Positions 17,539-27,092 are shown, numbered from the stretch's first letter. The stretch is 64,000 nucleotides of DNA from Cyclobacteriaceae bacterium (GCA_019638275.1 JAHBUC010000014.1:1-64000), one strand, 5' to 3'. Numbers and translations: made by a program. The notes: a model not told the origin generated them from the letters alone.

Positions 17539-19701
17539 TTACGGCATAGCCTTTAGTAATATCTGCTTTTGAGAAAAGGAATATGCAGCATCTAAAAATT
17601 CAACGAGATTATTCCAGTTTTCACTTCTCTCAAAATTGGAAGTGTAATACTTATGAACCTTAATGCTGATCTTGCCCCCCGATTCTGTAACCTGACTACT
17701 AAAGCCGCCTGCCTGATTCTTTACTTTTACATTAAGACTTTCCAGTCCCTCAGCCTTAAATCCTTGAGGCACGATAATCTCCAAAGTATACCGAAATGAG
17801 CGGGCAAAAGGCATATAAACATTGTATTTACGGGTTCGGTCCTCTTCAGATAATTGTATCTGATTTTCAATGAATTTACCGATATCAAAGATATAGTTTG
17901 ACCCAACTTTCTTCAATGCTCCTTTAAATGTCGCCTGGCATGAGTATGAGAATGCTTCCGATTTATCAAACCTCCCTGTTGATAGAATCTTAAGTTCATC
18001 AACTTCTTTAATCTCCAAATCAAACTCATTTGTGATTATATTTTTTAGTGATTCTTTTTTCAATTCATCTCTTCTGGATAGATAATCTTCCTGCTGACTT
18101 AAGAGACGCTTAGCGTTCTTGGTTTGAGCTGGTTTATTTTCTGTCATGTTGAATCGCTCTGTTTCTTCTTTCTTATAATCATGAAAATCTAAAAGCGTAT
18201 TTTGAAATTGATTGCGAGATGCGCCATAATATGATTTTTGCATTCTTGCATCAACAAGCCCTTCTGTAAGATCAACAAGTTGTAGTGTATAATTTCCTTC
18301 GCTTAAGTTTTCTTGATGAGGAGAAACAGGAATTTTGCTGCTCTCCAGTCTCCATAAACTCGGAGCCCCTAAAGCATTTGCAACATACACTTCTTCACCT
18401 TGCAGGTCAGGATCGATTTCGTCTACAACAGCGTGGATGTCAAAGGTGCCAATATAAAATGGTTTCGAGGTATTGACTCGAATCATAACAGTCAACTCAT
18501 TTTCCATTATCAGATTATCGAGTGATGAAATTTGGCGTGGTATACCTATAATTATTTCATGATTTATTTTTTTAATACGATAATATGCTGATAGAGCTTT
18601 TGTCCACTCTACTGCGGAAATTTTTACTGGTTCGTAACCAGATGCAAGCTTTTCTGTTGCATATTTAATGTACAATTGGTGGCGTAAAGTGTAGAAAGCT
18701 TCACGGGCAAGCTTGTTTTGATCTTTAATGCCCTTGTGCTGTTTGTCCATTGTACTTCTTAGCGAAGGAGCATACATGCTTGGGTAATTGTAGATGGCCG
18801 CCATCAGATCTTTAACTTCGCTTTTTCGTACGTTCGATTTTATCACACCGGGCTCCTCCAGAAATCCTGGAATTTGTGCAGCTACCGTACTGGAGGCATA
18901 GGTGACTTTAAATTTTATCGTAGGAATTTCCCGGTAGGGGAATACCCATTGAGTAGCTTGTATACTCTCCCGATTTCCATCTTCCAGTGAGTATTGATTT
19001 TTTTCTTTTTCGGCATCCTCACGAAGTTTTAATTCGGGTGCGCCATTTATTGACTTGGCATTAATGAAACATCTCCTGAGCACATCAAATGAAATTTTTT
19101 GCTTCAGAATGGGGTATTTTGTTTGTAGTAGAAAAATCTCAGGATCAAATGTGTAATATTTTGCATTTACTAATATGATTTGTTCTTCTACTATATAGTA
19201 ATCCAGAATATCTCCCTGTTCAAGGTTAGGAATTGCCAGCTTATAGACATCAATCCGTGCACGATTTAACTCTTTATTTTCTTTTACCGCCATACTTAAA
19301 GGAATCTCAATCTCCCTACCGTCTGGCTTTATTATCTTAAATCCTGCATAGGAATATGATCGTACATTGCCCCAGTTACCACTACCGGTAAGGGTAAATT
19401 GTGCATACTCCTCAAGGGCTTTTGAATCCTGCAATTTTACTCTATAGTGAGCGTAATTTTCATGACTTAAGTCGGTTACGATAGGTAGTTTTCGATAGCT
19501 TAAGAAGAAAGCCCGTGCCAGAATAACAGCGGAATTTGAAGCCCATTTTTGAGGCACTGAAGTATTGGTAAAGTCAGGATCACTTGAATTCCACATGAGG
19601 TTACGAATTTCTTCAGCTCTTTTTTTATCATCATTAATACCCGCTAGAAGAACTTGAGCAAGTAGGCAAATTGCAAGTGTGGTAAAAACGTGTCTAGTCA
19701 T
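17539..19701 (-). CDS. DUF3857 protein with degenerate transglutaminase domain
   Basis: A 720-residue secreted protein (signal peptide MTRHVFTTLAICLLAQVLL). The N-terminal half is a DUF3857-type beta domain; the middle aligns with the transglutaminase core of the upstream neighbour, but where the neighbour has YGDCKG this protein reads AVEWTKALS, so the catalytic cysteine is absent. The C-terminal third is another beta-rich domain with VEFLDAAYSFSQKQILL near the end. Its start overlaps the upstream gene's end by 8 bases, so the two are translationally coupled. It probably acts as a binding or partner protein. Confidence 0.85.
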   Translation of the reverse strand: MTRHVFTTLAICLLAQVLLAGINDDKKRAEEIRNLMWNSSDPDFTNTSVPQKWASNSAVILARAFFLSYRKLPIVTDLSHENYAHYRVKLQDSKALEEYAQFTLTGSGNWGNVRSYSYAGFKIIKPDGREIEIPLSMAVKENKELNRARIDVYKLAIPNLEQGDILDYYIVEEQIILVNAKYYTFDPEIFLLQTKYPILKQKISFDVLRRCFINAKSINGAPELKLREDAEKEKNQYSLEDGNRESIQATQWVFPYREIPTIKFKVTYASSTVAAQIPGFLEEPGVIKSNVRKSEVKDLMAAIYNYPSMYAPSLRSTMDKQHKGIKDQNKLAREAFYTLRHQLYIKYATEKLASGYEPVKISAVEWTKALSAYYRIKKINHEIIIGIPRQISSLDNLIMENELTVMIRVNTSKPFYIGTFDIHAVVDEIDPDLQGEEVYVANALGAPSLWRLESSKIPVSPHQENLSEGNYTLQLVDLTEGLVDARMQKSYYGASRNQFQNTLLDFHDYKKEETERFNMTENKPAQTKNAKRLLSQQEDYLSRRDELKKESLKNIITNEFDLEIKEVDELKILSTGRFDKSEAFSYSCQATFKGALKKVGSNYIFDIGKFIENQIQLSEEDRTRKYNVYMPFARSFRYTLEIIVPQGFKAEGLESLNVKVKNQAGGFSSQVTESGGKISIKVHKYYTSNFERSENWNNLVEFLDAAYSFSQKQILLKAMP

Positions 19702-21601
19702 GTTCAGTTAAAATTACTTGGTCGTCATAGAATTTTTTGAGTTGATCAATTGCATTATTCCACGATTCAAATGCTGCAACTGGCAAAACGTTATTATTTA
19801 TCTTGATTAGTTTCGAATAAATAAGCTTATTATCTTTTACCTGATATTTTAGTTCAAACTCATAATGTTCCGATTTTATGGTTACTGGATTTGGAATATG
19901 AGTGAGCTTGTGTTTATCTGGAATGATTAATTCGGCTGTGGTTTTTTGATTGACTTTAGATGAGAATTTATAGGGCACTTTACGGGTTTTTTCGAGGGAT
20001 AAGTTTTTGAAATCGTCTGAAAAGTCCAGATCGATATATATCTCTTTGTTAAACTTATTGTATTGATTTCGCGGAGAGACGTTGAAGGAAACCTGTAATG
20101 GTTGCTCACGATCGAATACTGAATGCTCCCGGATGGCCAGAAAATCGGGGTTACCGGTTCCGGCAAGTAGTTTCCTAAAGAATCGATTTTTGTCTTCGTT
20201 TTTGATTTGGTTGATTGCACCAAGTATGAATTTCTTATTTTCACCATTGAAAATAGATTTGCCTTTCCCGGTCATTTCATTTTCAGAAACCGTATATACC
20301 CAGTATGACTCTTGCGTGTATTGGTCAAGCGTCATGTATGGGATATCCTTAATGATAAAGTTCTTACCATCCTCAATCATCACTTGCTTTCCCTGAATGC
20401 GTTCCGAAATAGCCCCAAATGAGCTGAAGCTTTCAGTTGGGTCAAGAAGATAGTGCTTACCTTTATTGAATACGGAACAGATCATGTGGTTGTCAACTGC
20501 GAGCGAAGGAATAGAGTAGGAATAGGGTATCCGATCTGTGCCAACCCAAGTTAATCGTGCATCATAGCCTGCAATTTGAAGAAGTTCCTTTACAAGGTTG
20601 GCCATTCCTTTGCAATCGCCATATCGTTTATAGTACACATCATGTGCCTCTGCTGGTTTAAAACCGGCTATCCCGTCTTCAAATGCAATGTATTTGATGT
20701 TATCCTGAACCCAGTAATAAATGGCTTTAATTTTCTCCTCATCAGTTTTAAGGTCTTTAGTTATTTCCTTTACCAAGGGTTCCAGTTCTGATCTTTTATT
20801 ATTTAACTGACCGGTAAGCGATGTATACCAGGCGTAAAGGTCACCTGTAGAGGATAGTACGGTTATGGAATTGTTGTTGTAGTCATATTTCTTGGTAAGA
20901 ATGAGTATATGAGGAATAAAATGCAGGTGTCCGGGTATATGCTCATCCTTCGGAAAACCTTCAAGACTTCTAATCTTATAGGTAAATGTTTTTATTCCAT
21001 TTTCTGAAGAAGTGCTTTTATCTATTGTGTACCCATCAAAGTTCATTTCCAGTAATTCGACTGTTGCCCATTCGGGCACATGGATACGAATCTCTCTTTG
21101 CTCAACAGGGGACTCATAATGAAAAAATACGTGGGTTAGGTACTTGGGATCATAATAGCGTTTTGTTGCTTCATATCGTGCAACCTGACCGGGAAGCGGA
21201 AGTGAAAAGCGATACGCACAAAGTTGAGCATCGGAATAAAAAATTTCCCCTTGTGCATAGTGCCCACAATATTTGTCATGCTGGAGAGATTTACCATTGT
21301 TTTGACGAAGAGAATAAGATTCAATAGCAGAATTGTCATTGAAATAGCTCCTCATCACAAATGATGTGTTTGATTGGAGTGCTATTACTTCTGAAAATTC
21401 GTGCTGACGAACTGTTAATTGTTGTGATCCCTTCGGAAGTTCAAAATAGTAGTTCGATATGTATTGCAAGGCAGCAATTTCATCTTTAGGAAATTGCCTT
21501 TTTAATTCCTTTGCACGTTTAACATCATTTTCATGGACGCTCTGGGCATAAATAACCTGACCTATGCAGAGCATGAGAATAATTAGAAGCGGGGGACGCA
21601 T
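19694..21601 (-). CDS. DUF3857 domain transglutaminase-like protein
   Basis: A 635-residue secreted protein from the ATG at 21601 (MRPPLLIILMLCIG, signal peptide ending YAQ). The DUF3857 domain is N-terminal. The transglutaminase core keeps its triad: Cys in RYGDCKGMANL (about residue 330), His in VDNHMICSVF and Asp in YLLDPTESF. Such proteins are common in Bacteroidota periplasm; their substrates are mostly unknown. It is the first gene of a three-gene minus-strand unit and is divergent from the Nramp-like gene across about 75 bases. Confidence 0.88.
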   Translation of the reverse strand: MRPPLLIILMLCIGQVIYAQSVHENDVKRAKELKRQFPKDEIAALQYISNYYFELPKGSQQLTVRQHEFSEVIALQSNTSFVMRSYFNDNSAIESYSLRQNNGKSLQHDKYCGHYAQGEIFYSDAQLCAYRFSLPLPGQVARYEATKRYYDPKYLTHVFFHYESPVEQREIRIHVPEWATVELLEMNFDGYTIDKSTSSENGIKTFTYKIRSLEGFPKDEHIPGHLHFIPHILILTKKYDYNNNSITVLSSTGDLYAWYTSLTGQLNNKRSELEPLVKEITKDLKTDEEKIKAIYYWVQDNIKYIAFEDGIAGFKPAEAHDVYYKRYGDCKGMANLVKELLQIAGYDARLTWVGTDRIPYSYSIPSLAVDNHMICSVFNKGKHYLLDPTESFSSFGAISERIQGKQVMIEDGKNFIIKDIPYMTLDQYTQESYWVYTVSENEMTGKGKSIFNGENKKFILGAINQIKNEDKNRFFRKLLAGTGNPDFLAIREHSVFDREQPLQVSFNVSPRNQYNKFNKEIYIDLDFSDDFKNLSLEKTRKVPYKFSSKVNQKTTAELIIPDKHKLTHIPNPVTIKSEHYEFELKYQVKDNKLIYSKLIKINNNVLPVAAFESWNNAIDQLKKFYDDQVILTEHD

Positions 21602-21676
21602 AGTTGCCAGTAATGCTTTAAAAATGTAAAAAACCAAATAATTTTAATCTTTAGTAAAAGATTTATAAATATTAAA

Positions 21677-22945
21677 ATGCACCCACCCTCAAAACTCTCC
21701 AGCGTTATCCTATACTCGGTTATTTCGGCTGCGTTTATCGGGCCGGGTACGATTACCACCGCTATAACTGCGGGGGCAACACATCAGCTTCAGTTGTTGT
21801 GGGCGGTGGCGTTGGGCACGCTGGGGTGTTTGCTGCTGCAGGAAACATCCGCCCGTATTGTGATCAGCAGCGGGTTGAATCTTGGGCAGGCTTCTCAAAA
21901 ATGTTTTGGCAATACCTGGGGCAAATACCTGATGGTGTTGGTAGGGGTAACGGTTATGCTGGGCTGTGCAGCCTATGAGGCTGGGAATATATTGGGTGCT
22001 GTGTCCGGACTTAATTTACTTAGCGAGGTAAATACAAGACTACTCACCATAGGAATTGCTTTGGCTGCTTTTCTTGTACTGTGGACCAACAAGCGCCAGG
22101 TGATTTCGTGGTTAATGACCGTGCTGGTTGGGTTGATGGGCGTTGCATTTTTTGTTCTGGCCTTGCAGCAACCCTTTTCATTTACCGAAGTGCTCGCAAA
22201 AGCTGCTGTCCCTTCGTTTCCTTCCGGTAGTGCATTGCTCATACTCGGCCTGATAGGCACTACCATTGTTCCGTACAATATTTTTTTAGGTTCAGGCATC
22301 AGTAAGGGAAGAACCATTCCGCTGATGCGCATTGGGCTTACCGTTTCCGTGCTGATAGGCGGGTTGATTACCGCGGCCATTCTGATTGCCGGCACTTCGG
22401 TGCAGGAGTTTTCTTCTTTTCCTGAATTGGCGGGTTCCTTGCGTGAAAAACTTGGACCGGTAGGTTCGCTGGCCTTGGGGGTTGGGTTGTTTGCAGCGGG
22501 ATTCTCTTCTTCCATCACAGCACCGTATGCTTCCTCGATTATTGCTTCAACCGTTTTTGGATGGGAAGACCAACGCAGGTTGCGGTTGGTGTGGGGCACC
22601 GTGTTGCTTGTTGGCTTTTTGTTCGGCATTAGTGGCATAAAGCCGATACCGGTAATCCTTACCGTGCAGGCGTTGAATGGATTGATGCTACCGTTGTTGG
22701 TGGCGGTGCTGATTGGAGTTGTTAATCAGCGAACGGTGGTCTCAGCACATCACTTACCCGGACTGCTCTACAATTTGCTGTTGCTGCTCATGCTGGGCAG
22801 TGTGGTGTTGATTGGTATGAACCAGGTGGAGAAGGCATTGATTGCAATGAACGTATTATCCCAGAACTATTTCAACGTGTTGGTTTGGTGTAGTGGGGTG
22901 TTGGTGTTTGTAATGGGTGGGTGGGTACTTAAGATGAGAATCTAA
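21677..22945 (+). CDS. Nramp-like divalent cation transporter, divergent metal site
   Basis: A 422-residue inner membrane protein with about 11 hydrophobic spans, the Nramp/SLC11 fold. In canonical Nramp the first helix has DPGN and the sixth has MPH. Here the first reads GPGT (residues 22-25) and the sixth IVPYN (about 197-201), so the metal-binding Asp, Asn and Met are all replaced. Other features fit, such as AGATHQLQLLW and LFAAGFSSSITAPYA. The transported ion is therefore uncertain: it may not be manganese or iron. It is transcribed alone. Confidence 0.85.
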   Translation: MHPPSKLSSVILYSVISAAFIGPGTITTAITAGATHQLQLLWAVALGTLGCLLLQETSARIVISSGLNLGQASQKCFGNTWGKYLMVLVGVTVMLGCAAYEAGNILGAVSGLNLLSEVNTRLLTIGIALAAFLVLWTNKRQVISWLMTVLVGLMGVAFFVLALQQPFSFTEVLAKAAVPSFPSGSALLILGLIGTTIVPYNIFLGSGISKGRTIPLMRIGLTVSVLIGGLITAAILIAGTSVQEFSSFPELAGSLREKLGPVGSLALGVGLFAAGFSSSITAPYASSIIASTVFGWEDQRRLRLVWGTVLLVGFLFGISGIKPIPVILTVQALNGLMLPLLVAVLIGVVNQRTVVSAHHLPGLLYNLLLLLMLGSVVLIGMNQVEKALIAMNVLSQNYFNVLVWCSGVLVFVMGGWVLKMRI

Positions 22946-23019
22946 TTCGTAAAATCAAATTTGAATATTTTGGTAAAGTCAATATATTCATAGCACATGT
23001 CCTCTGAATAATTTACTCT

Positions 23020-23706
23020 ATGACTATTAAGTTCAAGTTTTTTGTGTTACCAATTTTCATGTTGGTCTCTTTACAAATATTTGCTCAACACAACATGGGG
23101 TTTAAGCTCAATTTCGGTGCATCAAGTCGTAAAACAAGCTTCACGTTTCCTGCTGGCTTTACAGTCAATTATACAACAGCAAGCAAATTAGCACCATCAT
23201 TTTCACTTGGTGGATTTTATGAGTTTAACTTTGGTAAAAATTCTGCTTTATCAGCTGAATTATTATATACAGAGTTAAATGGGACAGAAGACTTTAATAG
23301 ACAACTCTTTGACAAAGATCGGAATGTTACTGGTTTTGAAAATTCTACAATAACCACCCGTGTTTCATTCATTGCATTACCAATTTCTTATACCTACCAA
23401 ATAAGGAATTTCAGAATTTTACTCGGATTTCAAACATCCATAGATGTTGCAAGCAGTGGAGAAATGAAGATCACCCGTGTTGAAAATGGAATTCAGACTG
23501 ACATGACTATAAATTCAGAGACTGTAGCTCAAGACAAAGGTGATTTTGGAGTGAGATTGGGATTCTGTTATGATCTAAGCAAGAAAGTTGCACTTGAGAT
23601 CAATTTTTATGAAGGAATGAATGATATGGCGGACTCTGAATCAACTAAAATTAAGTATAGACAGATGGTTTTTGGTCTGCGGTATAGGTTTTTTCAAAAG
23701 AATTAA
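23020..23706 (+). CDS. Outer membrane beta-barrel protein, PorT-like
   Basis: A 228-residue secreted protein. The signal peptide ends near FAQH. The remainder shows alternating hydrophobic strands such as FSLGGFYEFNFG, ALSAELLYTELNG and VSFIALPISYTYQ, and ends in a barrel-like strand VFGLRYRFFQKN. It fits the outer-membrane beta-barrel family common in Bacteroidota. No function can be assigned. It faces the arginase-family gene and ends 13 bases from it. Confidence 0.8.
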   Translation: MTIKFKFFVLPIFMLVSLQIFAQHNMGFKLNFGASSRKTSFTFPAGFTVNYTTASKLAPSFSLGGFYEFNFGKNSALSAELLYTELNGTEDFNRQLFDKDRNVTGFENSTITTRVSFIALPISYTYQIRNFRILLGFQTSIDVASSGEMKITRVENGIQTDMTINSETVAQDKGDFGVRLGFCYDLSKKVALEINFYEGMNDMADSESTKIKYRQMVFGLRYRFFQKN

Positions 23707-23719
23707 GAGTGGATTTCCT

Positions 23720-24880
23720 TTAACTCAACTTCGCCACCATACTGATATACCGCTCAGGCACTTCGCCTTTGGTGGCGGTTTGGTAATCGTTGTAGCTGCA
23801 GGGCACAATGCTGTTGCGGGCGTAGCGCTCAAAGCCTCCGGGATAGGGCACTTCCATCCACCAGCGTTCGCTGAACTTACTCTTGTAAAAGGTAATGGTT
23901 TCGGTTTCTACCGGCATGGCTACCACGTATTTTAAAAAATCGTTGCTCTTAAAGTTTTGTTCTTTTTTGCGGTGGTAGTAGCCCTCAATAAAATACCACA
24001 CCATGGTGGCTACAACACTGGCTGTTTTTTTGTGTTCATCATCGTGGTCGGGGTTGTATTCGTAAAAACCAACGGAACTTAATTTTTCATTTTGTCCGGC
24101 ATACCAGCAAATCTGGCAGGCTTCTTCACCGGTTAGTCCGAAGGGCTGAGCGTTTGCATTGCCTGGCGCATCAGCAGATTTAATAGCGGTGATGTCGAAC
24201 GAAAGCATATCGGCATTGCGGATGACGGGCTCCATTTCTTGTAAGTTGGTGCGCATTTGCCCGATGCGAAAGGCTTCGAAGTACAGTTTTTCCAGTACGG
24301 CTACTGAAAGCTGATCGATGAGGTAGCTTTGATAGGCGAGGTGGGTGTAGCTAAATAGATAATTTGGTTCATGCAACAATACTTTATGGATGTGTTGTTT
24401 GTGAGCAGGTGCTTCGCGGTCGTCATCCAGATCCAGAAACGCATCCACATTTAAAAAGCTGATGAGCTTTTCCATGGTTTCGTAGGCGGCATACTGACCG
24501 TAATCCAGATCGTGTGAACCACCCAGAATGATTGGAAGTACGTTGTTCTCTAACAATATGCGGCACACCTCGCTGATGCGCGTATAGGTTTCTTGTAAAT
24601 CGTGTCCCGGTTTTAAATTTCCCAGGTCGACAATGCGGTACTTGCCACTGCCTTTTTTGAGGGCATACAGTTTTTTTCTGATTTCATCGGCAGCTTTTGC
24701 TGTTCCGACATTTTCTCCTGCTCCCCGGTTTTCGGCAACACCAATCAGGGCAATGTGCGCGTCCTTGTAGTCGGGCATTTTTTCACCAAAAAACCGGATG
24801 CTTTTATAAAAGGAAGAAGAGGAAGTAATATTCGAATAAATGGATTCGTCAAGCGGGGAGAAGAAGATGGTTAAATCCAT
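23720..24880 (-). CDS. Arginase/formimidoylglutamase family protein with altered metal ligands
   Basis: A 386-residue ureohydrolase-fold protein. GGSHDLDYG (His123) corresponds to the first manganese ligand motif. The second motif, DAHxD in active enzymes, reads DAFLD (146-150), and the third, SxDxD, reads SFDIT (Asp229, Thr231). Two of the six usual metal ligands are thus replaced. An N-terminal extension of about 40 residues is present. Bacteroidota homologues are often labelled formimidoylglutamase, but activity is doubtful here. No histidine-degradation genes lie nearby. Confidence 0.82.
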   Translation of the reverse strand: MDLTIFFSPLDESIYSNITSSSSFYKSIRFFGEKMPDYKDAHIALIGVAENRGAGENVGTAKAADEIRKKLYALKKGSGKYRIVDLGNLKPGHDLQETYTRISEVCRILLENNVLPIILGGSHDLDYGQYAAYETMEKLISFLNVDAFLDLDDDREAPAHKQHIHKVLLHEPNYLFSYTHLAYQSYLIDQLSVAVLEKLYFEAFRIGQMRTNLQEMEPVIRNADMLSFDITAIKSADAPGNANAQPFGLTGEEACQICWYAGQNEKLSSVGFYEYNPDHDDEHKKTASVVATMVWYFIEGYYHRKKEQNFKSNDFLKYVVAMPVETETITFYKSKFSERWWMEVPYPGGFERYARNSIVPCSYNDYQTATKGEVPERYISMVAKLS

Positions 24881-24932
24881 GGATCAGTTTTTAGAAATAG
24901 TCTTTTTGATTGTCAGGTTTACATCCTCCAAA

Positions 24933-25019
24933 AAACCGCCAAGGCGCTGAGACGCAAAGAAATCGCGAGAACTTTGCGCCTTTGTGTCCCTGCCTGCGCA
25001 GGTAGGTTTGCGGTAAGAT
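24933..25019. repeat. Dispersed intergenic repeat of the GCAAAG/CTTTGC type
   Basis: The stretch has CGCAAAG and CTTTGCG as inverted arms, then the near-palindrome CCTGCCTGCGCAGGTAGG (24989-25006). Phrases such as GACGCAAAG and CTTTGCGCC recur as intergenic repeats in Bacteroidota genomes. It lies in the 357-base space between 24880 and 25238. A 62-codon frame crosses it but is probably spurious. Apart from this and the upstream region of the arginase-family gene I see nothing else in the gap. Confidence 0.6.
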
Positions 25020-25237
25020 ACATGAAACATGTGCATCATGAGCTTTACAGAGGAGTAACGCGAAGTTAGCAAAAAGACCTTGAATTTATCGGAAGGAAAT
25101 AAGCAGCACTTATATCAGAAATGACAGTGGTTAAACAAAAAATTAAGCCTGCCAGAGTGGGCACCCTTAACCACGGTATCCACACCCCGACAAGCTTAAA
25201 CACTCAACCTGTTTATCTTTAAAAACTTATCTAAATG

Positions 25238-26323
25238 TTATAGCCGATATACATACGAAAGCGACACGAGGTAATCGGCAAAGGCGGCATCGCCATGTTG
25301 GTAGGTTCCCAGCACTTCAGTTCTACGTTTATCCAGTACACTTTGCGTGCGGTTACGCTCCAGTGCAATCGGGCAATTGATGCCGAATGTATGTTTACCG
25401 GATGAGTAAGTGATGGCTGGTTCCAGGGAGATGATGTAGCCCGGCCTCCTGAATCCGTCACTCTTTCCAAAAACATCTTCAACCGGAATGCCCTCGTATC
25501 TTCCGCCCAATGCGAATTGAAATTTATTTACCAAATACCGGCCACCTAACCGGAATAAGAATTGATCAACCACCGACATTTCGTTGGAGAGCGGAATGTT
25601 GTTTACCAGGTTCGGACTGCGCAACGTACCGTTTGTATTGCGTGGATTGAACATATACATACCCGTAGCAAATACCTGGAAGTTTCTCCCCACTTGCTGG
25701 GCAAAATCAAATTCAACAATGGCTCCTGTGCCGCCATCACCCGGCTGAATGGATTGATCCACGGCAAGCTGTACCAGTGTATCCTGATCCTGCGAACCAC
25801 GCTTGTGAAAAAAGTCTTTGTAATTGTAGTTACCGGTAGGGAGTTTAACACCTAAACCAACGGTAAGAAAAGTTTTATGATTTGAGGGAAGCACATTATA
25901 ATAGCCGCTTATGCGCAAATCACCCAGGCCTTTTGATGAGGTGTGGTAACGTTCACCACTGTTGTTGCCTTTGTGCTCATACATGGATGAACGATCAATG
26001 TACAGGTATGGGATGGTTACCCCAGCACTTAACCTATTGTTAAATGAGTACAGTACGCCAAGCAAAATCGAATTGTCATGGTTGATAACCTGGGTGCCGT
26101 TTTCTACACGTTCTTTTTCTTCATGGTCGCCACGGAAATGTTTATACGATTCGAAGAACCGGTAGTTTAGTGAGAGCTGCCATTTGGAGTTGGTGGTGCT
26201 GTCATACGTTAATGAACAGCTAGACATGTTTCGCACGGCTACACAGCCTTGTGCCTGTACGAAGTGTGTGGTACTTGCCAATACAGCAAGCAGTATTAGT
26301 GGATACGTAAATATTTTTTTCAT
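25238..26323 (-). CDS. Outer membrane channel-like protein (MetA-pathway transporter type)
   Basis: A 361-residue secreted protein with signal peptide MKKIFTYPLILLAVLAS, mature from about residue 25. Repeated amphipathic strands, for example LSLNYRFFESYKHF, RLSAGVTIPYLYIDRS and FLTVGLGVKLPTGNYN, resemble the phenol-degradation MetA-type outer membrane family. It ends in a barrel strand YLVSLSYVYRL. The two cysteines near the mature N-terminus (CVAVRNMSSC) may form a disulfide. It lies downstream of the hypothetical gene at 26422; the substrate is unknown. Confidence 0.75.
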   Translation of the reverse strand: MKKIFTYPLILLAVLASTTHFVQAQGCVAVRNMSSCSLTYDSTTNSKWQLSLNYRFFESYKHFRGDHEEKERVENGTQVINHDNSILLGVLYSFNNRLSAGVTIPYLYIDRSSMYEHKGNNSGERYHTSSKGLGDLRISGYYNVLPSNHKTFLTVGLGVKLPTGNYNYKDFFHKRGSQDQDTLVQLAVDQSIQPGDGGTGAIVEFDFAQQVGRNFQVFATGMYMFNPRNTNGTLRSPNLVNNIPLSNEMSVVDQFLFRLGGRYLVNKFQFALGGRYEGIPVEDVFGKSDGFRRPGYIISLEPAITYSSGKHTFGINCPIALERNRTQSVLDKRRTEVLGTYQHGDAAFADYLVSLSYVYRL

Positions 26324-26421
26324 AACAGTGTTTGCAGGTTTAAAATGGGGTACATAGTCGCGTACACAAACACACTAGCCCAAAGGCTCACGTGGATTGT
26401 GGCAACACAAAAATCAATACG

Positions 26422-26970
26422 TTAGCAAACCTGCTTTGGAGGGGGCGAGAATACGGGAAGGGTTATTTCGGGGATGAACAGCTGCATGTTTCCAAAGGGG
26501 GCATTTCTGCTCCAACCTGTATCCTGATGGGCCAGGTCTAGTTTTGGAAGCGGTTCATAATCTTTAATCATTTTACCGATGATGCTTATCGGAGATTTTG
26601 AGGATAATGGAATATCGTTTGAGAGTTTGGCAAAATCTGCGAGAGCGGTTGAAATGCTTTTCGCTTTTACATCTTTATAACATACAATGTGCAGGGTATC
26701 ACCATCGAGTTTGTGTTTTACCAGTTTGAAAAATTCACCTTTGTATTCAAACTCACCATTAACCCGTTCAAATCCGTTTGCATATACCGGGTAGGGAAGG
26801 GTAACCGGAATTTTAATGGTCAGGGTTTCTTCTTCTGCATACTCGCCCGAATCAAAGAGTTGCGCCAGTTTTTTATTCGACTGGTGTTTCAGGGCAACAA
26901 AAACCAGGTGATAACCTCCCGTATAAAAAAGGAAGAGCGACAGAAAGAATATGGCAAAAGCCTTTTTCAC
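26422..26970 (-). CDS. Hypothetical membrane-anchored protein
   Basis: A 182-residue protein starting at a GTG. Residues 1-27 form one hydrophobic segment (FAIFFLSLFLFYTGGYHLVFVAL), either a signal anchor or an uncleaved signal. The rest is soluble, with a beta-rich part (TLTIKIPVTLPYPVY) and a Pro-rich tail (PVFSPPPKQVC). It lies about 98 bases upstream of the outer membrane channel gene on the same strand, so the two may be linked. I do not recognise the family. Confidence 0.7.
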   Translation of the reverse strand: MKKAFAIFFLSLFLFYTGGYHLVFVALKHQSNKKLAQLFDSGEYAEEETLTIKIPVTLPYPVYANGFERVNGEFEYKGEFFKLVKHKLDGDTLHIVCYKDVKAKSISTALADFAKLSNDIPLSSKSPISIIGKMIKDYEPLPKLDLAHQDTGWSRNAPFGNMQLFIPEITLPVFSPPPKQVC

Positions 26971-27035
26971 CAGGTTGGGTTTGGATCAATCTAAATAAGC
27001 GAATTGAAAGGGGATTTCAAACACTCAAAAATAAA

Positions 27036-27067
27036 AGAGGGCACCACAAACGATTGCAATGCCCTCT
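27036..27067 (-). terminator. nqrF terminator
   Basis: On the minus strand AGAGGGCA pairs with TGCCCTCT around a 16-base loop, followed by TTTATTTTTG. It lies 26 bases past the nqrF stop. Confidence 0.82.
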
Positions 27068-27092
27068 GATGCTTGTTTTTTTATTTCAATGA

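Noticed and set aside
24884..25072. 62-codon frame on the minus strand
   Set aside because: It runs through a dispersed intergenic repeat and resembles no protein; composition follows the repeat.
25140..25237. Possible terminator or riboswitch before the arginase-family gene
   Set aside because: Only a 4-base-pair stem could be found; no known riboswitch core.
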